A stretch of 64,000 nucleotides of DNA. It comes from Endomychus coccineus. Lineage: Eukaryota > Arthropoda > Insecta > Coleoptera > Endomychidae. Below the pieces are notes generated by a model that worked only from the letters and a program-made list of their open reading frames with translations, did not search any database and was not told the DNA's origin. Position 1 is the stretch's first letter. Each line of letters opens with the position of its first letter. Positions 37,301 through 63,760 of the stretch are shown piece after piece. The stretch lies in contig OY294067.1 in assembly GCA_958510875.1 (NCBI GenBank), forward strand, positions 280,631,242 to 280,695,241, written 5' to 3'. The translations under genes were made by a program, and so were the position numbers.

Positions 37301-38293
37301 TAAATAGGAAAATTTAATTAAAACAGTTTGAGCTATTCTCAGATCTCAGCTGCGCGCGTCTAACGTGCGACGTACCAAAGGGAATTTTCTCGCGACTAAA
37401 ATATACACGAAGCGGGTAAAAGCTAGCGGCCCATAGCCAAAAACACTTCATTACAACTGGCGCCGGTCGCACGGGGCAAGAAACGGCCCCAAATTAACAA
37501 GACCGAGGTAAAATGTATAAACTCTAACTTACGCGCAGCGAGCTCCTCGAGGCATATGTCAAAATGATTTCGTTCGTAGCTAATTACACAGGACGTCTCA
37601 GTTCATGCAATTATGTTTTTAGATAATTCGAACCTTCTAAATTTCGATAGGCCACGTGAAAATCCCGGAGTCCAAAGCGCTAAAGACTTCTGTGTTACAA
37701 TACTCGTATAAAATTGCGAAATTTCGCACTTTTAGAAACTTCAAATTAATTATGACATAATTATTTCAAACGGTAAGTAAGACACGTCTTAGATTCCACA
37801 ACCACCCTTGACCAAGATAATTTTTGATATCCCGGTATAAAATTGTATGGGAAAATTTCAAATTTTGTCACCTATTATTTACCACTTGAGCATTGCATGT
37901 TACTACTTCCAGGATATAATGTAATGCATATATCCGTTTTAACAATTCTGCAGGTAGTTTGGATTTATTTAGATTTTACACCCCTCATACCCACTTGGGT
38001 GTATATTCTCGTTGACAGACTATTTATAATACGACGGGAATAACTTTTCCAGGGTTTATCTAGCAATCATCAGTTCTGATTCTACTTGCGTCTATTATCA
38101 AATCAGTGATGGATTAATTGAACCTAATGATACATCGGCAAAGCACTTGAAGCAAAACAAGCAAGAATTAAGAGACAAGATGTTGAGGAAAAATCGAAAA
38201 CTTTTAGAACAATCTGCTCTATATAATATTCCTATCACCCTGCACAACGATGCACAAGTAAGCAATGGAAGTAAAAACAAAGATATTGAGTAA
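34333..38293 (+). CDS. TSEN15: tRNA-splicing endonuclease subunit Sen15-like
   Basis: Exons 34424-34505, 34677-34857 and 38053-38293 join with GT-AG borders and matching phase. A likely first exon, 34333-34371 (MYGIKGNEMKDKL), ends at GTAGGG and is followed by a 52 bp intron. The protein would be about 180 residues (human TSEN15 has 171). Family marks are a helical start (SRKDAAIAVQLYVELNE), then SIFIPWHVSENFTFNKIQEL and the core strands VYLAIISSDSTCVYYQISDG, equivalent to the conserved L-A-I-V-x-S-D-S-T-x-V-Y-Y-x-L-x-D-G. Sen15 is the small structural subunit of the nuclear Sen2-Sen34-Sen54-Sen15 complex that cuts introns from pre-tRNAs; it pairs with Sen34 and has no catalytic residues. The tail (79 codons in the last exon, lysine-rich) is longer than usual. 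AATAAA occurs at 38343 and 38414. The 3.2 kb last intron is nearly filled by transposons. The first exon is the least certain part. Confidence 0.87.
35535..36480 (-). mobile_element. CR1/Jockey-like non-LTR element, 5'-truncated
   Basis: Minus-strand frames from 36470 to 35690 give LVPLFFIIFINDLVSII, VFADDLKMF (FADD at 36366-36355), LKDLGVTLDSKWSFSNHIED, LKQLYFALVRSKLEYACVIW then DPHY, VQRVFLKYLAF, and a tail block (LFLYNIINNNVQCPYLTAKL). These are RT motifs C to E and the thumb. The 3' side ends in a short AATA-type tandem tail (TTTATTTATTTATTTATTTA on the plus strand near 35545). It lies inside the last TSEN15 intron, antisense to that gene. A few frameshifts make it inactive. Confidence 0.8.
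36656..37838. mobile_element. Foldback/TIR DNA element, about 1.2 kb
   Basis: The left end TACCGGGATATCAAAATTTA and the right end (complement of TATCCCGGTA, preceded by TAATTTTTGA) form inverted repeats. These continue through CTTGGTCAAGGGTGGTTG, GGAATCTAAAACGTGTGTCT and, beyond a nested MITE, TTTGAGATAATTATGTCA, for about 90 bp per arm. No transposase is recognised inside; a 97-codon basic frame at 37300-37007 (minus) has no known motif. It sits in the last TSEN15 intron. Confidence 0.75.
36725..36926. mobile_element. hAT-type MITE (family A), nested, 202 bp
   Basis: It begins CATAGAGATCAAGAATAGAG and ends in the near-complement CTCTATTCATGATCTCTGTG. It is flanked by a perfect 8 bp target-site duplication, GTCTTACT, at 36717-36724 and 36927-36934. 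An 8 bp duplication and CA..TG ends fit the hAT superfamily. It is inserted in the left arm of the foldback element; removing it restores the arm. Confidence 0.9.
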
Positions 38294-38902
38294 ACATAAT
38301 TTATTATATAACATGTAAATATTTAGTGATGTAAAGAATATAAATAAAATATTAAATGTAGTTAATTATATATGTACTAATCTTACATAATTTAAGAATA
38401 TTAAAGCATCAAAAATAAAGTATAATTCATAATTCTATGTTAGTATCTATTTACAATGAGCATGAATAGAAATAGGCACTTCCAAATTTCAATTAGTAAA
38501 GAAATCGCACATCTCAGTCAGTTTTAGTTAAATGGAAGAGCACACAATCCTAAATTGCTGATATATATTTTAATGAAATATACTTTCTCCAATGTTACTT
38601 GCTACAGATAAAACTTGCAAGGCAATGCATAACACTGGCATAACTTGGTGACAACTTCATTGTAGCAGTACACAACCAAGTTTGGAAAGCAATGGAAAAG
38701 AGAACTATGGTATAGGGTAGGTTATTTCATTTAAATTGATCTAGATGGCTAGGAACGTAAAGAGTTGCAGAGATATTGAATAGATATATATTTTGCCTGA
38801 AATGAATGTCCATGTAACTTAGAAATCTAAACTATATTCATTGAGAAAATGTAGTGTTTGTACATCTTGGTTGTTATTGGCTACAGCCTACAGGGGGGTT
38901 AG
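38294..38902. other. TSEN15 3' flank, no gene
   Basis: AT-rich interval with two AATAAA hexamers near its start. Nothing else is recognised. Confidence 0.4.
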
Positions 38903-38910
38903 GTTGTCCC

Positions 38911-39167
38911 CATAGAGATCTAGAATAGAGTACTCGTGTCGACAATTCAACAGCCTCCTTGTAAAAAAAAGTCGAGCGATAGCTCCGCCCCTGTTTTCAT
39001 GCGGCGACGGAGCATTATATTATAACGTATCTAACTTTCACTTTTGAATAGTGGGCGGTAGTGGACGTAGCTATTACCCGACTTTTTACTTTCTTCTTTC
39101 TTACAAGGAGACAATTCGAAATACATTGTGCTTATACGGGACGAGTACTCTATTCTAGATCTCTATG
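38911..39167. mobile_element. hAT-type MITE (family A), 257 bp
   Basis: Begins CATAGAGATCTAGAATAGAG then TACTCGT, and ends with the exact complement over about 27 bp. It is flanked by the 8 bp duplication GTTGTCCC at 38903-38910 and 39168-39175. The termini match the copy nested at 36.7 kb. No coding capacity, so it would depend on a hAT transposase supplied elsewhere. Confidence 0.92.
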
Positions 39168-39264
39168 GTTGTCCCAAGCAAAACGCATATCCCCAGATTT
39201 TTAAACTCAATTTTCTTTGAATTCAAATGACACTATATCCTAAAATTTCATCTTTTAATTAAAC

Positions 39265-39485
39265 CATAGTCAAAGTATAAAGATCTGTTGGAGCCCCCTA
39301 CAATCGTTTCTCGCTCTAGGTGACGTCACCTAGCTCCTCCAATCACAGCCTTGCTCTCATCGGCTTGTCGCCGGCACGTAACAACATCATCGTCAATAAC
39401 ATTAAATATACGACCAATCAGCTTGCACTCGAATTTTAAAAAGAGTAGAAGGGATGCTTCAACAGACCTTTATGCTTTGACTGTG
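39265..39485. mobile_element. hAT-type MITE (family B), 221 bp, carries a CRE-like palindrome
   Basis: Begins CATAGTCAAAGTATAAAGAT and ends TTTATGCTTTGACTGTG. It is flanked by the 8 bp duplication AATTAAAC at 39257-39264 and 39486-39493. The interior contains CTAGGTGACGTCACCTAG (39316-39333), a perfect 18 bp palindrome holding the CREB/ATF site TGACGTCA, and an inverted CCAAT box nearby. Confidence 0.92.
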
Positions 39486-39493
39486 AATTAAAC

Positions 39494-41060
39494 TCTCGTT
39501 CTTTACGCATGATCGAGGCAGACGACTATTCATTTATGACGCTATTGCAGCAGAGTAAAGTTATTTTCGTTATTTCGTTTTGTTTATATTATTGTTTTTG
39601 AGTGATTTAACCTCAATTTGTTATTTATGTATTATTATCTATTTATTTTACAACTTTCCTGAAAATCTTGAACGACGGAAATTGTGGTGTGAAACAATGT
39701 TGCTTCACCCAAGTTCACTTGCAAAAACTAGTCGACTCGATCGCTTGGGACGCGGAGAGAGGGTAACCGCGCTGGACTCCCAAAATACGTTCTCTTTATA
39801 TACAAACGATACAACTTGTCACCTCTATATATAGAACTCTTTGATTAAACTACTCTTGTGCTTTTGTTGTTTCCCACCCCTGCATTTTTCAGCCAAAACA
39901 GAGTAGAGAGAATTCATGGATATGATAAATTACCGATATTTGTATTGTCAAATTTCTCCATTATGCTCTTACCTTGTAAAATTTCGTCTGTAATTCGATC
40001 GAATTACAAATATTTTGCAATAGTGCAAACATCAATAATATTCAATAACTGCCATCACTCCATTAAATTAAATTACAAAAACTAAATAAACACTAGCTCG
40101 CTAACCTAGGATTTATACCTTCGAACTCCCAATTTGACTTTTAATAATAAAATATAGGTACAATATTTCGTTCTATTTACTGGTTGATCAAAAATACTGT
40201 AATCCTGAAATAAAACAGCTGAAGGTGGAAAGATGTTTTATACTCAAAAGTAAATGAAAGTCAAATTTGAAATTTTGCATAAAAAAACAACCAGAAACTA
40301 AGTAACCCATAGAGTACCAAGTAGATCAATTTTAAATAATTCAATGTTATAGTTTGTAAGCGTTTAAGTTGAAGAATCATACTGTACAACTAACCTTGAA
40401 GTTTGTTCACACAATAATAAGTGAAAGACAAAATATATCTAGTTCTAGTGTCAAAGGTTGTTAAAGTAGGGTTTGTACATGCTCTTACAAGTTGCATCAA
40501 AACGAATCCAACAATGAGACAACATCGAACCAACAGGCATTTGCTGCCACTTAACTTCCGGTTCTTGACCAAATTCTTAGGTTAAGTTTTACAAAAAACA
40601 CTCCAATTGATTTACAGGTAGCTTCAATGACTACTCCACCCATGAGACTTGTATAAATAAATTTTCATCGCAATTTGATCAACCAGCAAATGTTCTAAGC
40701 ACACACTGCCCCCACAAGATCAAGGAATTGAGAATATTAAGGGAACGTCTTTGCTTAAAGTGACAAGTAAAAACAGTGGATGTACGGGCTTAGGAAGAAT
40801 ACGACGAGATATTTCCAAAATTGTAGAGTATAATAGTGAAGGTTCCAACTTGAACTTGATCATATCATCATAAATGTAATGAACAGTATTTTTCTTGGTT
40901 TTTACTGATTAATTGAAACAATAATTGTGACAGCAGTTTCGATGCTGATCGCATCATTTTCATTAACAAACTAAAATTTACGGTTGGCATCACTTCATTT
41001 GATAATGACAGTTCAACAAACTGTAGAAACTGTATAGCCGATTTGTGACATTAAATTAGT
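39494..41060. other. Spacer between two family-B MITEs
   Basis: No gene recognised. The segment 39500-39790 is less AT-rich and could be a transposon scrap, but I see no motif in it. Confidence 0.35.
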
Positions 41061-41068
41061 GGTAAAAC

Positions 41069-41297
41069 CATAGTCAAAGTATACAGGTCTGCCGGAGCCT
41101 CCCTTCTACTCTTTTTAAAATTCAAGTGCAAGCTGATTGCTCGTTTATTTAATGTTATTGACTACGACATAATATGATGTTACGTGCCGGTGACGAGCCG
41201 ATGAGAGCAAGGCTGTGATTGGAGGAGCTAGGTGACGTCAAATAGCGCGAGAAACGATGGTAGGGAGGCTCCAGCAGACCTTTATACTTGTACTATG
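41069..41297. mobile_element. hAT-type MITE (family B), 229 bp, opposite orientation
   Basis: Begins CATAGTCAAAGTATACAGGT and ends ACCTTTATACTTGTACTATG. It is flanked by the 8 bp duplication GGTAAAAC at 41061-41068 and 41298-41305. The interior is the reverse complement of the 39.3 kb copy, including TGACGTCA at 41233-41240, although the outer half of the long palindrome has decayed. Confidence 0.92.
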
Positions 41298-41305
41298 GGT
41301 AAAAC

Positions 41306-42680
41306 ATAGTAAAAACAGTGTTGTTTATTTTGTTTTTCAATATAACCAGTGATTATTGTTCCAAGAAGAAAAAAATATCACAAAGTAACGGCTTCATCCA
41401 CTGAGTATTTAATAGTTACCAAAATGTATATTTGGCCATTTCAAATATAGTTTTGTGAACGAAATTGACATATTCCCACCAAGCGTCATACGCAACTGGC
41501 TCTTACATACCTTCACCGCCGAAAAAACAATTGATACCTAAACCCCTAACTGATCTATAATTAACCAAACAGAACATGTTAGCCTTATGATCAATATGAA
41601 TAAAGAGTAAGATAGTATAAGATTCTGATAGAAATCATTCATGAAAAGCTGCTTAGACCATAATTCAATTATTATTCTCTCATAAGCATTCAAGTCGAAG
41701 AAAAATGATTACCAAATTACATCGAAAATTGGGAAGAAATATAAATTTCTTGTAACCAAAAAGCAAACCAATTTCGCAATTATACGAAGTTATAAAAGTT
41801 TATGTTTCTGCCCTTTTCTATCATCATCATCAGACTGTGGGGTATAAGGCCACAATTAAATATTCTCAATATGTTTGTTGCTTGCTCTAGTCACTAAGTT
41901 GAAGAAAATGTTGTATGCTTTTCAAAGTCACAATCAACAAATACTTATCAATAAACTGTTTAAAATAAGATGACATTTACAACGTTTCACAACTCGCTAC
42001 ATTGTAGAAAATTATGGGAGACTGTGAAATGCGTATAAATATTAATATTAGAGGAAGTGAACCTTTAGCTATATTCTCAATTAATATATATATACAAGTT
42101 CAAATATTGAATAATTGCCAAAATGTACTTTAAATGTAATTGTTTAATACTTTTATTTTCAATGCATAATTGGCACAAAAGAAATACATACACCGGACAT
42201 TTCTATTCATTTCACAGATATTATTTACTTCTACATTGACCCTCATGTCCGAAACTTCTACATACAAATTATTTTTATTTTGTGCAGATTTAAAGGAATA
42301 AAACTCATTTATTTTACCAACAGTACCTAATGACCTACAGTGTATGAAGTATTTTGTTTAAAAAAAAAAGTTCAAATTTTTCACAGTCATAAATTCTTAT
42401 GATATAATAATTTGAACGATTGAGACAAATTCGAGGAATATATATTTTATAATTAGTAACCGATAAAATAAACATGTTAATGAAATTTTCGCATCATGTT
42501 TAAAATATGGATATTTTAAAATCTCAGAAAATAATTGTTTGTAATAAAATTTTTGAGTTTCCATATAGTTAAATCAAAAAACATGAACTTTTTTACCTCA
42601 TTATGATTATATAATAATAATTCCAATAGAGAATTGAGACTGAAAAAATTATAATAAAGATTCTTGACCCAGGTATGAAT
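41306..42680. other. AT-rich stretch, no gene recognised
   Basis: No exon, domain or paired repeat seen. A CTGATGATGATGATAG ... GAAAC string on the minus strand near 41850-41815 has the core boxes but no clear pairing. Confidence 0.35.
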
Positions 42681-42736
42681 TATATATAAATTCTCGGGAA
42701 ATAGGTCACATTAACACTCATGCTTTATATTTTCTC

Positions 42737-42778
42737 GTTTTTACGTACGTTTCGGTCTCACGACCATCATCAGAAGAC
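42737..42778 (-). ncRNA. Hammerhead-like motif, upstream inverted repeat
   Basis: Same core as at 977-1018: GTCTT, CTGATGA, T, GGTC-GTGA-GACC, GAAAC, GTACGTA. The 3' strand of stem I reads AAAAC instead of AAGAC, giving one mismatch in the five stem I pairs. Core boxes and stem II are intact. Confidence 0.7.
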
Positions 42779-43482
42779 TTATTTCTAAAACTGGATTACT
42801 TAAAACTAATTGTATTACACATAGCGTCCTTATCGCACCAATCTCAATTAAAATACCCACGTCGCCGAAATGAACAGAAACACGAATAATCGAAATTGTA
42901 ACACATCAATGTTATAAGTATAATATATCAAGAATCCACTGTTAAGCAGTACTTATCAAACAAATAGAAAATTTTCTATTTATCAATTTGATTACAAAAA
43001 TGTTAATATTTTAACTAAGGAAACCAATTATTATTAAACGCGACTCAAAATCTGTAAATCATAGGACAGATATTCAGACACTAAGTCAGATTTAACTAAC
43101 TTAATTAATTAAAGCTCTTGCAAATTCCTACATGCGTCTTTATAATGTTAAAAGTATATTTTAGGTAGAATGTTAAATATATTTTCAATAACTGAGAAAC
43201 CTTTTTCTATTAGCTCGTAAATCTAACATCTGGTTTGAAAGTGGTAAACCCAATGTTCTCGTTTCTAGTCGTTCACAGATTTTGTTGACATGAACGTGCA
43301 TTTATTAAGAGTACTGCATAGTAGTGGATTCTTGATATATTATACTTTATAACATTGATGTGTTACAAATTCGGTTATTTCCGTTCGTTTCGGCGACGTG
43401 GGCATTTTAATTGAGATTGGTGCGATAAGGACGCTTTGTGTAATACAATTAGTTTTAAGTAATCCAGTTATAGACATAATAA

Positions 43483-43524
43483 GTCTTCTGATGATGGTCG
43501 TGAGACTGAAACGTACGTAAAGAC
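43483..43524 (+). ncRNA. Hammerhead-like motif, downstream repeat
   Basis: GTCTT (43483-43487), CTGATGA (43488-43494), T, GGTC-GTGA-GACT (one G-U pair), GAAAC (43508-43512), GTACGT, A (expected cleavage after 43519), AAGAC (43520-43524). Stem I is fully paired. It is in the same orientation as the truncated protein frame, as expected of a terminal-repeat ribozyme. Confidence 0.75.
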
Positions 43525-43578
43525 GAGAAAATATAAAGCATAAGTGTTAATGTGACCTATTTCCCGAGAATTTATATA

Positions 43579-44550
43579 TTATGAAAAAATTAAAAATCAA
43601 CATTACCTGAAGATCGTTTTCTCAATTGAATATCTTACTAATAAAATTAAAGAGAATTTATAATTTCATACAATCGTTAATCATATAGAAAACAAGCATA
43701 AACTTGAAAATTATTGATTATATTTAAACAATTTGTAGCTAGATTTACATGTTAATAAACTGTGGATACACTATAATACTATAAATAAGGAATAATCAAC
43801 CTTATCCACTAACAATTTATTCCTTATTTATATTGCTTATGTTTATAACTAGGTTATTCCAAAGTATCTCAATATTAATAATAATAAATAATGAATGATT
43901 ATTTATTATTGATTATTTGTAATCTAACACAATAATCAAAAATTCCATATGGATTATAAATTTTTTTATTTCACTATATTTGCCTCAATTTTCTATTCAA
44001 TACTAATTATTTAATAAAAATTTCTAGCATGTGTTGTGTAGGCCTAAAATTTTGGAAAAACATTGAATCATGAAAATGTTAATAGAAGCAACAGGTAACA
44101 AATGGAGCTTTCTGTGGATAAGTGCCTAAGATTTACAAAACATTATGTCAAAATGTTAAAATTGATGATTTCAAAAATTAATCAAATCGTTCGGATTGTT
44201 TTTAAACATCCATTCATGAAACAGAAATAAATAAATGAATTACAAACGAGAACATCCTCAAAATCAAAATATTTTATCAAACCAACAATTGAAAATTAAG
44301 AAACATATTCACCAAATTCATAAGATTGTCATATTTCTTTTTTACTTGTTATTGTTATAACAAAGAGTAAAACAAACAGCATTTATAAAAAACGTGAGAG
44401 TTTAATGAAAACAATGATTAAAATGCGAATTAGATGCATTTGAATAATCCGTCTGTATAGCTGAAAACATAAAATAAAAAGTTTGATATTCTCGCAGTTA
44501 GCTTTTGGTGTGGTTGACTTCGAATTGAGGTAGCTTTGACGCTACAATGT
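43579..44550. other. AT-rich spacer with a partial family-2 repeat
   Basis: 43766-43812 matches the end of repeat family 2 (TGTGGATACACTATAATACT, then ATAAATAAGGAATAATC). No gene is seen. Confidence 0.4.
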
Positions 44551-44558
44551 TTCAAAGT

Positions 44559-46038
44559 AGTGTGATAGAATTAGCAATAAATGTCGGTAATTTTTGCATT
44601 GACTTAAAAAGAAAAGTTTTTGATAAACTTATGCACCGTGAAAAGACGGAAAAAATGAGCTGCGGATGAACTCGATTGGTCCAGCGGTGACTCCGCAAAT
44701 TGCAAAAAACCATCGATTTTGCTCGAAATTTCAAAAATTCATAACTCTTGTTCTTTTGAAGATCAATGCTGCAATTTTGATAGGTTGTAGCTTTTGTGCC
44801 CATCAAGAACCACACAAAATTTCAGTAAGAACAGATGTGCGCTTTTTGCAATCCACAGCTCAATAAAAAAAAGCAGTTTTGTAAAATGGCCCTAAAAAAG
44901 TTGTGGTGCGGTAACGCGCTATTTTTTTCTACGGGATCATCTTCTTCAATAGTTAATGAACAACTTACCAAATTTCCAACCTCTTATCTTTCGTAAAAGT
45001 TCCTAAAACAATTGTTTTAAATAATGATATTTCGTGCGCTTGGCTGTGCGGCGCGCGTGGAAGGGATAGCCGCCGCGCTAGGCTCGTAAAAAACAACAAT
45101 CGAGATATTGCTCGAAAATCGATGTTTTTTCTAATCCGTACTACCATTCAATAATATTAAGATTGCGCGTTTTTTCAAACTTCTAGTAATGTCGGAAGTA
45201 CTCTAAAAAAATCGATCTATTCATTATTACTATTTATTATTTAGAGTACTTCCGACATTACTAGAAGTTTGAAACTACGCGCAATCTTAATAGTATTGAA
45301 TGATAGTACGGATTTAAATAAAACATCGATTTTCGACCAAGGGTTTCCGATATTGTTGTTTTTTACGAGCCTACCGCGGCGGCTCTTCCTTCCACTCGCG
45401 CCGCACAGCCAAGCGCACGAATTACCATTATTTAAAATAATTGTTTTAGCAATTTTTACGGAAGATGAGAGGTTGGAAATTCGGTAAGTTGTTTATCAAC
45501 TATTGAAGAAGATGACCGCGTAAAAAATAGCGCGTTACCACACTACAACTTTTTTAGGGTCATTTTACTAAAGTGCTTTTTTTTTGCATTAAGCTGCGGA
45601 TTGCAAAAAGTGTACATCCGATCTTTCTGAAATTTTGTGTGATACTTGGCAGGCACAAAGGCTACAACCTATTAAACAGTCAGCTCTAAATCTTAAAAAG
45701 AACAAGAGTTATGAATTTTTGAAATTTCGAGCAAAACAGATGGTTTTTTTCAATTTGCGGGGTCACCGCTGGACCAATCGGGTTCATCCGCAGTTCATTT
45801 TTTCCGTCTTTTTACGGCGCGTAAGCTTATTGAAAGCTTTTTTCTTGTTAACTCAATTCGACGATGTCCGACGCGAAAAACAGGTTTTGGCCATTTTTAC
45901 CATTTTTTTGAACCATTTGCGACGATCAAAAAGTGTTCGATTTTAGCTCGTTCAATTTGTATTATAACTATCTACTTAAAGCAATTTTTTTCTCCGAACT
46001 CAGAATTAAAAACTCCAAAAAGCTAAATCTATCACACT
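44559..46038. mobile_element. 1.48 kb near-palindromic DNA element
   Basis: The element is one long inverted repeat centred near 45225, with a spacer of about 30 bp. The ends are AGTGTGATAGAATTAGCAAT and the complement of GCTAAATCTATCACACT. The right arm is longer; the left has lost about 150 bp near its outer end. Flanks give a 5 bp direct repeat AAAGT (44554-44558 and 46039-46043), or alternatively AAG if the ends are taken as TAGT..ACTA. The arms contain a GC-rich core (GCGGCGCGCGTGGAAGG and its partner). Open frames inside are mirrored shadows of the arms. The superfamily is not assigned; a half copy lies at 55.73-56.09 kb. Confidence 0.85.
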
Positions 46039-46084
46039 AAAGTTGAGAAGTTAAATTTTATTCAGTAATGTTTGCCATTTGGTT

Positions 46085-46535
46085 CAACATCTTACAAGAT
46101 TCAGCATGTACAAGATAGACACAGACTGACCATTGTTACTGTCGTGTTTGGCGTATAGGCCATTGAAATGCAAGTTGGCAAATTCTGTTGTGATGAGGCC
46201 CATTTTTTGGTCAATAGCTAATTCAGTCAGCAAAATTGTGGCATTTAGAGTAAAGATAATCCACAAGTGATTCTTCAAAAGTCATTACAATCAGAAACAT
46301 ACACATTTTGTCAACTGGTCACCACGTTCCTGTGACTTGACCTCTCCAGATTATTTTCTGTGTGTATATGACAAGGTCTTTGGTGTATGCAGATAAGCCA
46401 GCGACGTTGAACCATTTAGTAGCTAACATTGTGCGTGGTATTCGCGAAATCAGGCAAATAATACATGAAAAAAAAATGATTGAAAATTGCGGCTCTAGGA
46501 TGCCCGAAATAATACACAAACAATAAATAGTGTAC
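46085..46535 (+). mobile_element. Tc1/mariner-like transposase C-terminal relic
   Basis: Plus-strand shifted frames give RSCDLTSPDYFL, then SLVYADKPATLNHLVANIVR, then SRMPEIIHK. These match the end of the IS630-type insect transposases, where the catalytic aspartate lies in R-S-P-D-L-x-P-x-D-Y-F-L-W-G and the protein ends in H-M-P-E-I-I-F-K. It is the same broad family as the 10 kb relic. Confidence 0.65.
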
Positions 46536-47090
46536 AATTTTCTATTAAATAGAGCCAGAAATTTAGTAAAATTGTATGTGTTATTCCAATTTAAAGTTCT
46601 ATCACGCTATTATTATTATTACTCGTAACTCACCAGATTCATCATTCTGTTTCTTCACCAAGCACTTCCATTTGTCTAATTTCTAGCTGGTATTACACAT
46701 TTGTAAACAAATGAATTTGAAATTCAACAATGATCCTATAAAATGAAGTTAATACTTTTTCCACTGATAATTGTATATTTTCAAAAGCTGTAATTACTTT
46801 TTACTTTTTTTTACTATTGCTACCACCAAGTTGTTCATAATATTTATTCGTGAATATATTTCCGATTTAATCGAAGAGAGCATGTTGAGCTCATGGTTTA
46901 AGAAATGAAGTAATGAATAATTTTGATGGGTTTTACTTATAAAGTACACAAATTATAATTAAAAGTTTTGGACAGTACAGTATGGTATATAAAATCAATA
47001 AATAATTATTATCCTTTTCTCTCATATTTCCATAATAATTTCTGTAAATTGAATAGCAGACTTAATTACGACATTATATTAAAGCTAATG
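46536..47090 (-). other. Pkn 3' UTR and downstream flank
   Basis: A minus-strand AATAAA at 46848-46843 lies about 245 bp past the Pkn stop and is a plausible poly(A) signal. No other feature is recognised. Confidence 0.45.
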
Positions 47091-62761
<15,671 letters not shown>

Positions 62762-63400
62762 CTGAAAAAATATTGAAAATAATGGTATTTATATGCACCA
62801 CAGTTATATTAGCCCGAAAAGGCCGTATCATCACAATTATCATTATCTTATTAGTTTGGTGAGAGAAATAAAATCTTAATGTTAATTACAAGCAAGTTTG
62901 CCAAAATGCATACAGATTCTAGAGATTTGAACATATATACGCAACCATTGTACCTGTGGTTTTGTATTTAGAGCATTTTAGACGATCGTAGAGACTTCCC
63001 TAATAGCAATTTGTTTCAATAAACTATTCATAACATGAATATTACCCTGACTATAATAGATTCCTATAAACCTATCTATAAGTATCTTGATTCCAGTTTT
63101 CCGTAAGCAAGCTTGCAGATTTTTACAAAACCTAGCTATAGTGAAAGGAATTGGTCTCCTTTAGTTTTGTTCAATTACTGAGATTACATTATCTCTTATC
63201 ACATTATCCGCGCAAAAATAGTTGGAACTTAAAACTTCAAATTTGTTTTGCAGTAAAATTCAAATTAGCATATATTTACACATTTTACAACCATTTTTAT
63301 ATGGGCACGTTCCAATAGTGACAGTAGTCAGCTAAATAACAATAGCCAGACATCTTCTCCTGTCTTTGCGACCTTTGCATTTGAACGTCACAGAGAGAAT
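62762..63400. other. Pkn upstream intron, no exon found
   Basis: I searched the minus strand for an HR1-domain exon ending in a GT donor and found none. Confidence 0.4.
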
Positions 63401-63760
63401 CAATTTTCAGTCAACAGGGTTTTGATGCACGTGTTCGGCCGGTTGCCATGGTAACGGCGCCTGGGCTTATACTGTGGCCATACTCCCACAACAGCTGTAC
63501 ATCGAAATGAACCAGCGGTAAGGAATGATTCAATACGAGTGGGAGTGAGAAAGACGAGGATGGATGAGCCGCACGGTATTTGTCTATTATTGTCTCACTC
63601 TGTGCCGGTGTATCTAGTATGTTTATTGGTATTACAGCTGCCGCTATCGAGTTTTGCTGTTTAATCCTACATTTGTTTGCCGTATATAATTATTGGTACA
63701 AAATCGAGAGTGTGGAATACAAGTGGTTTTTGTAACTTTGGCAATGTAAGTCGATGATTT
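63400..63760. promoter_or_regulatory. GC-richer block with an RFX X-box, possible promoter
   Basis: GTTGCCATGGTAAC at 63442-63455 is a full match to the X-box bound by RFX factors (G-T-N-R-C-C, short spacer, R-G-Y-A-A-C). The surrounding 350 bp is more GC-rich than the intron DNA. Downstream on the plus strand, ATGAACCAGCG followed by GTAAGG (63507-63522) and GGCAAT followed by GTAAGT (63747) look like exon ends. It could be an alternative Pkn promoter or the start of a gene to the right. Direction is undetermined. Confidence 0.4.

Larger units (their letters stand above)
42684..43578 (+). mobile_element. Penelope-like element copy flanked by inverted terminal repeats
   Basis: The left terminal repeat (42684-42965, minus orientation) and the right one (about 43309-43578, plus orientation) are inverted copies of about 270-280 bp with the ends AAATTCTCGGGAAATAGGTC and its complement. 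Between them the plus strand holds a short remnant of the GIY-YIG protein end: FDYKNVNILTKETNYY-like sequence from about 42985, then the C-terminal residues to about 43099, with a deletion. This arrangement (inverted upstream repeat, truncated ORF, downstream repeat) is characteristic of Penelope-like insertions. Confidence 0.85.

Noticed and set aside
41815..41860. CTGATGATGATGATAG ... GAAAC on the minus strand as another hammerhead
   Set aside because: Core words are present but stem II and stem I do not pair.
44552..46000. Similar open frames in three places (44552-44815 minus, 45635-45946 plus, 55700-56062 minus) sharing a KNKSYEFLKFRAK-like string
   Set aside because: They lie in the arms of the same palindromic element, so the shared peptide follows from DNA identity. 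There is no codon-level evidence of selection and no domain.
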